Of a stretch of 64,000 nt of DNA, positions 1-10,600 are shown in pieces. Below the pieces are notes generated by a model. That model was not told the DNA's origin. It did no database searches and was given only the letters and a program-made list of their open reading frames with translations. The stretch spans positions 1 through 64,000 of the forward strand of contig DF237280.1 of the NCBI GenBank assembly GCA_000708835.1, read 5' to 3'. The translations under genes were made by a program, and so were the position numbers. How positions within the stretch are numbered: position 1 is the first letter of the stretch; each line of letters begins with the position of its first letter. This DNA comes from Klebsormidium nitens (lineage: Eukaryota > Streptophyta > Klebsormidiophyceae > Klebsormidiales > Klebsormidiaceae).

Positions 1-2035
1 ACACCTATGCGATATTGCATGACGAGCGAAGAAGAGTGGCCTCGGCATTGTGACAAGTGTTGCGAAATGCGACTTGACGCTGCTCAATTACCCTCTTTTC
101 TCGCTACGGACGAAAATCATTTGCCAATCACTCCTTTCAATGTCCCGATTGCAGAGCGTTGCATGTTGGCTTTCAAGCTGTAAGTATTCATTTGCTACTC
201 AACATCGCGCATCTGCGCCCAAACGGCTTCACAATCATAGGAATATGGCATGGATTGATAGCATCTCATGTCCGTCCCCTCAGTAGCAAATCCAATCTTG
301 AAGGAAGATCATGCAAGTCCACATGTGGTACACTACCCAATCAAACTCTTGACTAGAAAAATCACGTCTGATCGTATCTGTTTCCCGGCATGGAATGTAC
401 ATGTACTCTCCAAAATGTCTCAACGGAGAAAGCGCAGTGATTGAAAAAGCATGTTTCACGTTATAAAGTACATGTCTGCTCTTTTTGCAGGGGTTTCCAT
501 CAGAAGGCACATGAGGGTCCGTCAAAACAATATCTAAAAGCTGGGATAGTAACATGCTGCCGGTTCAATCCATCGATCAACCGACCATGCGCTTATTTGA
601 GATTTTACTCTAAAGCCATGGGTCCAAGCTTGGAGCAGTGCAACTCGGGTCGCCCTGGCTGCTGCTGAAGGTATGGTATGGATGCTGGAATTGAGAATTT
701 GACTTCGCCGACTTAGATTTTATTTAGGCCCGCAGTCCGCTGTTATTTTGCTTGCAGTCGAGGCTGAGTCTGGTCGAGAATTAAGGTCAAAAATGCGTGC
801 ACGTATGGCCAAAGAATGCGCATACGTAACGGGCCCTACGCAGCATACGTGTGCGAGGCGCATTTTCTTGCCCTCAAAATGTCCCACTCGGGAACAGACC
901 CCGGTCGGACAGACCCCGTAGCGGAATTTTAAGGCCACCGGCAGAGACGGAAGGGGGGACACGTGGCACCCTGAGATTGGCAGATTTTATGCCGGATTTC
1001 ATATGGTTAGTTGTGAACTCAATTTTGTCAAGAGCTGCACGCAGCCACGCATGGCCTGCTACAGCATGCGAAAGCAGAACGCTCGCTGTGACTCACAGAG
1101 CTGTGAAATCTCAAAACTCTCATGCAAGACGACAGCAGCTCGCGCTTCTCCTCAGTTTGACAGCATACGTAGTCGACCCTGCGCTGTCCTGGCTTGCAGT
1201 TGAAGGAGGATCCGCAGACTGGCCTTTTGCCATCGCGGGGCTAGCTTGAGGTTGGGCATTTGGTGAAAAGCAAGTGGAGCTGCAGTGCGCGCTCAGGAAA
1301 GCTATCCGCACTCGCTTCTCTAGTACGCTGTATTGCAGTTTGACGGGGGTCATTCCTACTGCATAAACCTATATTGGTGAGTGACTCTCCCGCTTTTTTC
1401 AATTTGCTGCTCATGTGCAGCTTCTCATGATCAGAGGCTGTCGTAATGATGCTCTCAGGGGAGCGATTGGGTTGCTCGGAAAGAGGGCCACTGATGCTTG
1501 AGATACAGTGTCCCAGGCTGTGAGAGTGCTAGCACTGATCAAGCGCCACTTCAAATTTTGATCATTTTCAAGCATCTTTCCTACTTGTTTGCTCCCCTCT
1601 TCATGAGCTCAGGTATATTCGTGGTTTGGCAAGTGAATCTCCAGTTGCAAGGATGTTCTTGTTTTTTCTTACAGACCGCTCGAAAAAATCTCAAGGGTTG
1701 CCTGGTGCTGCCTCATTGTGGTCGCCTTGCCGTATCCTAGATCCCCATGATGGCTGTTGAAAGCTTGGAATGTTTTTCGGTCGAATCGTCTCATTCGGTT
1801 TTACCACCACCATTGTGCTGGTACCACCATCAATGTACAGCCTAAGCTCTAAAATATCTGAGACGAAAGGTTCTTCACTTGCACAACGACTTCTCCGTTT
1901 GTGCACGCCGCTCTCTAGTGGCTGTCTCTAGAATTATCTTCCGAAGCCTCATGCCATGCTTTTCAAGCAGCTCCCGATCACCGTCAACTCTTGCTCTTCA
2001 GTGACATGCAATTATCCAGCCGATAGCGGGCTGCA
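1..2035. other. Stretch with no recognised gene
   Basis: I found no exon chain, RNA gene or repeat here that I can support. Open frames on both strands are short, of biased composition and lack a recognisable domain. The segment just upstream of 2036 is presumably promoter and 5' leader of the ribosomal protein gene, but no clear TATA box was identified. Confidence 0.5.
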
Positions 2036-3075
2036 ATGGGGAGGCTGGTCCATCTTGCAAACCTGCCGCTGCGGCTGGTCAGGCCCAAGTTCCGCGAGAA
2101 CATCACCGAAGCAGTGTTCAAGACAATTCCCAGTGTCACAAAGGTGTGTCAGCTCTTCGTCTCCTTTTTTTGTGGCGGAGCTATTTAAAGAGGGCGTCTA
2201 ATCACGTGGTATCGCGGCGGCCACTTATCATGATACTCTGCTCTCGTCTCGCCAAGAAGTTGATCACGTGTACCAAATTTAGCGACCAAATGGTTGGTGG
2301 ACGGGCTATCTGGTCGCCAAGGCGTTACGGGTCACAGGACGCCCCCCTTTAAGGAAGGGAGTATTAGATTCGGTCAACCAGATAGATAGTTCGTAGAAGT
2401 ATGAAAACCCCTGCAGAATTGAAGCTCGAATGGAGGGTAACTATTTATCTGGTTTGTAAGGATGCTGATCGACCGGCAGGTGGGGTCAAATATGTAGGAC
2501 TCCATCTTGAAGTCGCCCCTCTGCTTTTCTCATGCGACAGGTGGTTTTACTTTCACTTCGGGTTCAACTGTGCGCTGTTGATCAGCCAAAGAAGACGCAG
2601 GAAAGTGGGTAGAACTTGATAGCATAGATTGGTTCTTCGGGCTACGAAGACGGTTTCGCTCGAGTTTCAAAGGTCTCTCGCTTGTGTTGAGATTTTTGCT
2701 GCCGGACATGTTACAGACAGCTTTTCAACTGCAAGAACCTGGCCAGTCTGCTCGCTAACGTTATTAAGAGTCTGAACCCGTCCTTTGCAGATTGAAATCA
2801 GAGCCTTCTTGCAAAAGGTTTACGGGCTTGAGATTGCAAGCTTAGAGACGCTGAACTACGAGGGGGAGAAAAAGCGAAAAGGGGCCACAACGTACTTCTA
2901 CAGAGAGCCTGATTGGAAGAAGGTGTATGTGAGGTTAAAAAGCCCGGTCACCATCCCGCAAGAGGTTTTTGACACGTTGCCACCAGAAAAAGCCCCCCTG
3001 CAAAAGAAGGAGAGAGGGGGCAGGAAAGCTAGAAGGGAAGCTGCCAGCGCTGCGGCAGCTGCACAAACAAGCTAA
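2036..3075 (+). CDS. MRPL23: Mitochondrial large-subunit ribosomal protein uL23m
   Basis: Two exons, 2036-2143 and 2791-3075, joined in phase 0, encode 130 aa. The intron has a GTGTGT donor and a TTTGCAG acceptor. The start lies in GCAATGGGG and begins MGRLVHLANLPLRLVRP. uL23 is an early-assembling 23S-type rRNA-binding protein near the polypeptide exit tunnel. The plant mitochondrial form is short, and this product fits: an N-terminal strand and helix followed by the core motif LNYEGEKKRKG and the rRNA-binding YREPDWKKVYVRLK. The C-terminus is a basic and then Ala-rich tail. A cytosolic L23a is unlikely because the long basic N-terminal extension is absent, and a plastid L23 is normally plastid-encoded. 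Assignment is from motif recognition only. Confidence 0.85.
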
Positions 3076-3770
3076 TTAGCAGGTTCACGCAAGTAAAGTC
3101 GTTCAGCAGATAAGAGTCCAAGAGAAGGCCAACACATGTCTGCCATTCACCATGCATGTGTAGGGCACGTGGAATCCTAGTGATGCTGTAGATTACATTG
3201 GCAAATGACCATGTTACATGCGACGATCTTCAACGGGATGAGACATGGGCCGCCGACCGCGTCGCCCTTTTGTTTTGGTGCCGCATATATGTGTGCAGCT
3301 CCTCGATCTAGAACGCTTTTAGCAATAATGTCTGTAAGTAGAATTTTCCATTAGTACATTTATTGCTACCAGAACGACGTGCTGTCGGTGCAGAACATCT
3401 TTCCTCAAGTGAGTGTCAAGACTTTCTTGGTTGGTTGTTTAGGGTTTGGGGTTTGGGGTTTTCTAAGTTTAAAAAGGTGGTGTGATCTTGAGATTCCGTG
3501 CTGTCAGTGTTTGTAAGGGGTTGAAAGGGTTCTTTGGGGCAAAAGGTAATATGATTGGTCGTGTTTCAGACTAGCTGGACTGGCCTACATTTTCTTGGGC
3601 CCAATTTTCCATCTCCTCAAACCAGTCCTCCACAAAATATCAAAATATCCTAGCTCATGCTGCTCACTTTCCAAGCATACCTAGCCTGACCGAGTTTCTT
3701 AATATCTTCTTGGGTGTTGCAGGCATCATCTTTGGCGCACTTGCCCAGTCTTAAAGGTTGACTTGCCAAC
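3076..3770 (+). other. Intergenic, with degenerate telomere-like G/T run
   Basis: It holds the 3' flank of the uL23m gene. Around 3440-3466 it carries a run of TTTAGGG/TTTGGGG-like units, resembling the plant telomere heptamer but too short and irregular for a real interstitial telomere. The weak exon-like fragments at 3328-3408 are described under the next small gene. Confidence 0.4.
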
Positions 3771-3950
3771 ATGTCTGGATACCGGCCAAGCGTGTTGCTG
3801 ACTTTGGCAATTGGAGTGGCTTCAGCAGGGGTCTTGAGCAGGTTGGAACGAATCAGTGAGCTAGAAAGGAGGATAGGCATCCGGGAGGAAGAAATCAACA
3901 ATTTTATGTTACAGGTCCAAGAGGTTAAGTTGGGATGGTCTGTCTCGTGA
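3771..3950 (+). CDS. Possible small single-span membrane protein (59 aa)
   Basis: An ATG in AACATGTCT opens a 59-codon frame ending in TGA. The product starts MSGYRPSVLLTLAIGVASAG, has a hydrophobic stretch at residues 8-21, and then a charged, coiled-coil-like helix rich in Glu and Arg (RLERISELERRIGIREEE). That layout is typical of small tail- or N-anchored organelle proteins, but I do not recognise the family. The last codons could instead be intron, with a donor at GAG/GTTAAG near 3919. Upstream there are further exon-like scraps: ATGTCT followed by GTAAGT at 3328-3339, and a 36-nt piece at 3373-3408 between an AG and a GTGAGT. I could not chain these in one phase with the 59-aa frame. 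Treat as a candidate only. Confidence 0.3.
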   Translation: MSGYRPSVLLTLAIGVASAGVLSRLERISELERRIGIREEEINNFMLQVQEVKLGWSVS

Positions 3951-4231
3951 TTACGTTAGAGTAACTGCATCTCAAAAGCCCCGAAGAAAGTTGGAAAGTG
4001 TACGCTGGGGGAACATGTTGTCCAACGTGATCAAATTAAAAAGGTATATTCTTGTTGTTACATATTGTGTCCATTCATTTTCAGACAAATAATTTGTTTA
4101 TATCCCCATTGTGTCCCGACTCGAATCAGAGTCACGATCGTGATTTTCCTAAATGATTGTACTATCTGGCATCGACATGGTCCAATGCACTGGCGATCGG
4201 CTGCCTGCATGACTCCGCATGAGGGGGGTTG

Positions 4232-6048
4232 CTACGCTTTATTTGCTACTTTGACGTTTCTCACGCTATACAGAGTCCACTTATCATACGTATCTTGGGT
4301 TACGGTGACAGGGTTAATCCAGTAAGTACTAAAGGTAACCACCTGCACGTCTGTCTCCGCCCTGACAACAAATGAGACGCCGATGTATGTGCTAGTAGAT
4401 GGAGCATTGGGCGTCTGTGTCGTGTCGAAACCAACGTCGAAAATCTGCATAACGACAGCGACAGGATAAGCCACGGGATAAGATCCAATTCGAGATCGCC
4501 ACTGAATTCAGGTGCGCACCACCAAAAAGCACAGAACTATATTGCCATCAAGCAGGGGTCAAGCATCGCGGTTTGATTGTCGCAACGGCTGGCCAAATGG
4601 ACTTGTTTGGTCGTGGCAAAAATTGGTCGAGTTGACCGCAGACGAGACAATTTAAGTATTCACTGTCCTTGGAGCATAACCCCTTAGAGTCAAACGTCAT
4701 CGGACCCCGGCCGAGTGGCTTCATCCTAACGGACATCTCTAGGGCAGATTCTGTATCTGCCAGACAGGTCATTGTTGCGTATGAAGCGGAATCTTCGACG
4801 GAAGGCTTCGTACCTGCACTGTCGGCTTCTTGTCCTTGAAATGCATGTCGAACCAGCTCTGGATCGCCGGCAGAGAGTCCACGAACTGTTGAGTTTCCGT
4901 TACAAGGTACATGCTGGGGTTGAGCTTGCCATACAGGTTCTGATCCAGAATCTGCTTCGTTGATGAGAAGCAGGTCTCCAGAATGTCCCCGTTTACTCGC
5001 TCGTAAAAGTCACGGCCGAGGCCAAAGGAGTCGGTCTTGGAGGGCCCGGTGAAACTTCCATCTGGGCCTGCAGATTAAGAAAACCAAAGAGGTTTAGACA
5101 AAAGTTCAGGGATGATTGATCACTTTGCGGAGTTCAATCACTTTATGACAGAGATTAGACGGAAACAGTTGCTATTGAATGATCTGAGGACTTGCTCGGG
5201 AAAAAAGCGGTAGGGTGTGTATGATTTGATGTGAAGAATGGCCCGGGGGCTTGAGACCCATGCACGATCTATATAAAGCCAAGACAGGTCGTCATGAAAC
5301 GCAGTAGCCTTCGAAAGATCGCACTACAGCCTGTTTCATTGCGTCAGAAGATTCTTCCATCTGCGTAGAGCAGAAAGGTCGTTTCCGAAATTCGTCCATC
5401 TCAGTACAGCCCCTCTCATTTCACAATCGTTTCGAACCTACACAGAGGCGGAGAAAGATCACTCACAGAAGCATCCTCAACACATGGCTTCAGGCTTGCA
5501 CTAGACGTGCCACTTGCCCCACCTTCCAGCTCGTCGAACTAGTCATTTGCAAACGCCTCTGATCGGTCCTTGTCTCAGTCAAATTCACCATCTCCTTACA
5601 ATTCATCTACCGGAACCAAGAAAGTTCGCCTATTGAGGACGTCGACTCCAAGCCAAGGACGAACCAGGTTGCAATTGCGCGCGTCTGAGGCAGTCATATA
5701 AAGCTCACCTGGCAATTGGCCACTCGCCTGAGCGACCGGGTAAGTCTTCGTGCAGATTTTGCCGTTGTTTGTCAGTGTGAAAGCGTAGCCAGTGTCTTCC
5801 GGGCAGCTAACGCATTCAGAACCGGAGCACGGCGCCGTGTTAGGAGACCCAAAGACCGAAGCCCACGGAAAACGCGGCCCCGTGACAGTGCCAAAAACTA
5901 GAGAGGCGGGTTGTGTTTGGACAGGGGCCGGAGTGGTCGACGTGTCTTGCAGCACTCTCGCTGCAAACGCGGGGGCGAGGGAGCTGGCGACCAACAGGAA
6001 GGCGACAGCTGTCGAGAGACGCATCGAGAGCCGCAACGGAGACGCCAT
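4232..6048 (-). CDS. Secreted protein of unknown family (268 aa)
   Basis: Three exons chain in phase: 6048-5709, 5067-4814 and 4444-4232, with introns of 641 and 369 bp. Donors are GTGAGC and GTACGA; acceptors are CTGCAG and ATGCAG. Exon 1 encodes a classical signal peptide: basic N-terminus, hydrophobic core TAVAFLLVASSLAPAFAA, cleavage expected around residue 30. A Pro/Thr-rich linker follows, then a small Cys cluster (CSGSECVSCPE, and one more Cys in NNGKICTKTY). Exon 2 is mixed helical with one Cys (DILETCFSS); exon 3 looks beta-rich. I recognise no domain. Reading straight through exon 1 to 5596 gives a 150-aa product instead, so intron retention is an alternative. The likely role is extracellular or in the secretory pathway; any more would be guesswork. 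Confidence 0.55.
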
Positions 6049-7626
6049 AGTGCGCAGCTAGATGGAGTGACACCCGAGCGACGTCTAACAATGTCAGCCG
6101 CTTGAATGCGACGTCGAGAGTAGCAGAGCCAATTAGTCGACGGGCTTTCAGAAAAGGCGGCTCTCTCTCTAGTACACTAAGCACGACAGATCAGCAACGT
6201 AAGGAAGCTGGACGAAGTAGAAGCGGCGACAGGATTAAACTTCAAGCTGATATGCCGGCAGTGGTGTTTCGTAAAGGTCAGCCCTGCAGTCTGCTTGGTG
6301 AGAGTTAGTCAGCCTCGAATGCCACTGAGAGCTGCTGGGCTAATTAAGGGAATGGCCGCTGAGATCGCAGTATTGCTGCAGCAAGGTTTTTGATGCTTGC
6401 GATTGAAATTGAATGGATGTTTACTATATATTCAAATTGGTGCTCAAGGCTGAAGGCTAATGCAGAATGTAGAAAAAAGGAACGCACACTGCTGGCTTTA
6501 TACTTGGGCGCAGAGCACACCTGGGATTCCGGTCAAACACTGCTACTAAAAGCTTTCAAGGGCGGACTTGAAAGTCACACTGCAGCTTCTCGTGCAATCC
6601 TTGTTTGCAGCTAGTAAAGCGGCAGTAAAGCTGCGGAACAATGTGGGTGCTGCAATTCTGCAACAGTGCTAGCTGGTCTTTGCCTGGCAGCTGATAATTA
6701 GTGTACTTTGTCCTAGTTGCCTCGGTGATCCGAGGCACCTGTTGACTGCAGACTGCATGACGGCTGATTTTGACCAGCGCCGGCAGCGGTGCATGATAAT
6801 TGTGGCTGTGCTCCGGGTCGTCGCCCGGGTCAAATTCCGTCAAAGTTTGCATGCGTACTTTTGCATACGGTCCCTGCCGGGTTTCTAGGGTTTTAGTGGG
6901 GGGGGGTTTATGTTCCATTTGTGTGGCATGTGGCACAAGGCAGGTATTGGTCCCGTGCTGAGTCAAATTAATTTTCGAGCAAATTAAATATATTAATTGT
7001 TGGATTGAGCCTGGCTGTTGCTGCTTCATAGCCTCCGAGATTGACTTGGCATGGGATTTGCCATGGCTTGCCGCCTGGCATGCAGATTGCTCATGATTGG
7101 TGCATGACGGCTTAGAGATCTCAGATCACGTACTAGGGTAAAATGCATACGGGCCGCCTGGCAGGACGTACCGATGAAGGTGCATTCGGCCTGCAAGGCA
7201 CGTACACGCACACTGCACATTGTGCAGGGGCGCCGGCCTGATTGTCGTATGCAATTGCGAAGTTCGATCATGCCCAGTCTATTGTTAATATTGATCAGGG
7301 CAGGGGCGGTCGCTGCTCAGTCAATTTGAGTCAGTTCATACGGGCCAAGGCATCTGAGTGCCGCCTATCAGTCATTCTTCATGTACTTTGGACCATGCAC
7401 TGGCACCTCAACTTCGAACATGGAAAAGCGGACCGACCCATCAGTGCACGATGTAAATGCATTTTCAACACAAATTGCATTGACAAGATCAACCGCCAGT
7501 CTCGGCGCAGACAGTCAACCTTGACCATTGAAAGCCACAAGCGATGCCCACAAAACGCGCAAGCCGCACGCCCGTTGATCTCTACGAACAGCTGTATACG
7601 AGATGGAAGCAAACGTACTCAAGTCG
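6049..7626. other. Intergenic, no recognised gene
   Basis: This is the 5' flank of the secreted-protein gene (transcribed leftward) and the 3' flank of the SET gene. A 157-codon frame on the minus strand (6556-7029) has no start context, splice signals or domain and looks non-coding. Short motifs such as GCCGCCTGGCA recur around 7070-7160, suggesting decayed repeat sequence, but no boundaries could be set. Confidence 0.4.
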
Positions 7627-10600
7627 CTACATTTGGAATTCGTCCCAGGGGGTGACGTCACCGCTGTCGTCCAGCAGCCCAAGACTCTTCAACCGCCTCT
7701 CCGCATAGTACTCAAGGCGGTCCAGGTCCTTGAGCCGAGTCTCGAAGAAGTCTAGGCCTTCTATTAGAACCCGTTTCTCAGCCAGGCGGGCGCTGACGGC
7801 CATCCGTTTTCGCCTCGTGGCCCTGTCGTCACCGTCTATATCACCTGCAACAGACGGAAGTATGCTCTTGAGGTTCGAAAACAACACCAGGCACTCAAAC
7901 CCATTCCAGAAGAGCTAGCTCGTTTTCGTAATTTGAAACTAGAGAAACAAGCTCGATTCGGAAACCCGTGTACTTCGACTGGACCAAGCGGATCGACGGT
8001 CATGCCCTGATTTGGACGTCCCAACTCGAGTCGTCAGTTCAGCTTGCTTCCTCAATATGCACGACACAAGAAGCTGATCAGAATGACAAATGTCCCCGTG
8101 ATGGATCTGGCAACCTCAAGCGTGTAGTCCAACGTGTTAATTCCGAACGATTTCGGAACATTCTCCGACAATCCGACCAAGAAAGCGAATCTGCTTATGC
8201 TGGTTCCGACAAGAATCCGTATGCCCTATGTTCTCACTTTGGATGGGACTTTAGACTGACTCTGGCGGTTTCATGCTTTCCGGGGACCATTTTAGGTATA
8301 TCTAGCTTTCCGGATTTCACTTTCTGAATGGGAAACCTGAATCTACACCTGTCCGAAAGCAGATAATTCGGAGTACAGGTGGACGTCCTCGGCATACCCG
8401 CCTTGAGAACAGGATACCATTCCGCAGACAAAACACAATAGAAGGAAGGCATGCAGAGACGCCAAACGCATGACTCAGCACTTACCCAGCAGTCGGACGT
8501 CTTCTTCGATCGTCGTCTCGTAGTTGCTGAGCGAGCTCCGCAGGCCGTCAATCATGGACGCGCAGACGCTCTCCTCGTTTTCGCGGCTCACCGGCAGGCA
8601 CACGTGCTCCAACACCTGACGAGGGTATGGAGAGCACGGAGAACATCACCCCCTGATCCGATATCCTTTGAAAGACCTAGGTGAGGAGACTTTTGGCGAA
8701 AAACGACCAACTCCGGAGTCCAAAGCAAGCCCCAACTCGGGAAAACCCCAGTACCGCATTGCTGATGTCAGGAGCAGCGAATCCTAAGCAGCATGCACGA
8801 ATCTCGATCCTGACGTTGCCTGCGGGCGGGTTTACTGGCGAGAGGAAGGTGCTGACGTCAGCAGCGGCACGGGGGCACGCACCGCGTCCCTGAACATAGC
8901 CTTCAGCAGGAAGGCGTCAGGACGGGGGGAATTGACAGGTGCTTAGGACAGGTACGGGTGCGAAACGCGTGAACGTTTGAGTTACTGTTTAAATTGAGCC
9001 CAAACACGTTCTCAGCGGAAATAATGACGTAAGCGGCGGCAGCGGCACGCACCGCGTCCCCGAAGATGGCCTCTAGCAGGAAGGCGTTAAGACGCGTGAG
9101 GTTAGGTAGGTGGTTAGGATAGGTACGGGTTCGGAAAGCGTGAGTTTTCTCCTGAGTGATTTAAGTTGAACAAGCCCGTTTGTGGCGGAGATGATGACGT
9201 CAGCAGCGACGGTGGCACGCACCACATCCCTGAAGATGGCCTCCAGCAGGAAGGCGTCATGACGGGTGGGGTTAGGTAGGTGGCTTGGATAGTTGCGGTA
9301 TGCGTGAACCTTTGGATTAGTGAAATCTACAGTTGAATCCAAACACGATGTTATCAAAGGTGATGACGTCAGCGGCGGCACGGGACACGCACCGCATCCC
9401 TGAAGATGGCCTCCAGCAGGAAGGCGTCGGCGCCCGCGAGCGCGATGAGGCGGATGAAGGCGAGCAGCTGGGAGGAGGGGTCAAGGCCGCGCTCCAGCGA
9501 AAACTCGCACACCTGGCCCAGCCCGTACAGCTCCGCGACGTCCAGCTGCGAGGGTGACGTCAGAGGGTGACGTCAGCAGGGATTGTTGCTGGGCGACTTC
9601 TTTCGATATGGCCACTCTAGAGGCGAAGCAAGAGCGGTCTTCAGAGGATTGCGGCCCAACCCAGCGATGAGAAGAACGTGTTAAGGCGAGAGAGACGTCT
9701 TAGGGCGATGAAAAAAGCGGCAACACAAACAAGACCTTAGCGTTAGGAGGACCTTCCAACCGCGCAAAAATATTCGCATCTCGACATTCAGCAGATACAT
9801 CGAGAAAATCACGGCTTTCTCATAATCTCGTATGAGCGGCATCTAGCATACCTCAATGCTGCTCACGGTTCCCCTCACCGTTCTCCTTAGAGTCTGTCTT
9901 GTCACTCCTTGAAGCTCACCAAACCGTCACCCTCTCTGAAACGACACGTGCGTGTGTAGCATGCAAACAATACAGAAAAGCAGGGCTCTCACCTTGTCGT
10001 CCACAAAGCGGTCCTCCTCCGGAACCTCCAGCGTCAGCTGAAACTTGTCTCGCGTCCCCTCCCCAATACCCCCGTCTACAACAAACCCGTAGTCAAGCGC
10101 CAGATCGCCGTTCGACTTTTCGGCGCCGTAGTCCATCGTGATCTGCTGCCCGGCAGAGTACGCTCGCAGGGGTTGCATCCCAAACGATCGGCTTCTGGGC
10201 GTTGAAAAAGCCCACCGTCTTCTTCGCCCAAAAGTCCTGGTTGGAAGCGCCCACGTACGGCCCGTTGCCGTGGTTTATCTAGGGAGAGAAAGGGAGATGA
10301 TTCGATCAGCAAGAAGGTTCCGAACGGTGTATGTCAGTCCATGAAAAGTCCATTTTATGCTAGTTCTGAATGATGGCTGGTTGGAAGGCACGGAGAAAAT
10401 TCGGGGGGTTTGAGGTCACCTGATTGTAAATCTAGGCAAAACGTTGCCACGTAATCAGCTCAAACAGATTAGGACTGGCTTTGATGACTAGACCTGCGTA
10501 TACGAATGTCGCTCGACAGCGATTCGCGACGTGACGAGAACCAGTACGCAGTCTACGAATCTGAAGCGCTCAAAATTCACTTCACCTCAAAAACGTGAAC

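Noticed and set aside
3438-3468. Interstitial telomere (TTTAGGG)n
   Set aside because: Only one exact heptamer; the rest is TTTGGGG-type and irregular, so it is treated as simple sequence.
5260-5360. TATA-like CTATATAAAG followed by a 24-codon frame on the + strand (MKRSSLRKIALQ...)
   Set aside because: It lies inside an intron of the minus-strand secreted-protein gene, the frame is very short, and nothing downstream chains to it.
6556-7029. 157-codon minus-strand frame
   Set aside because: Composition is non-protein-like and no family motif or flanking exon signals were seen.
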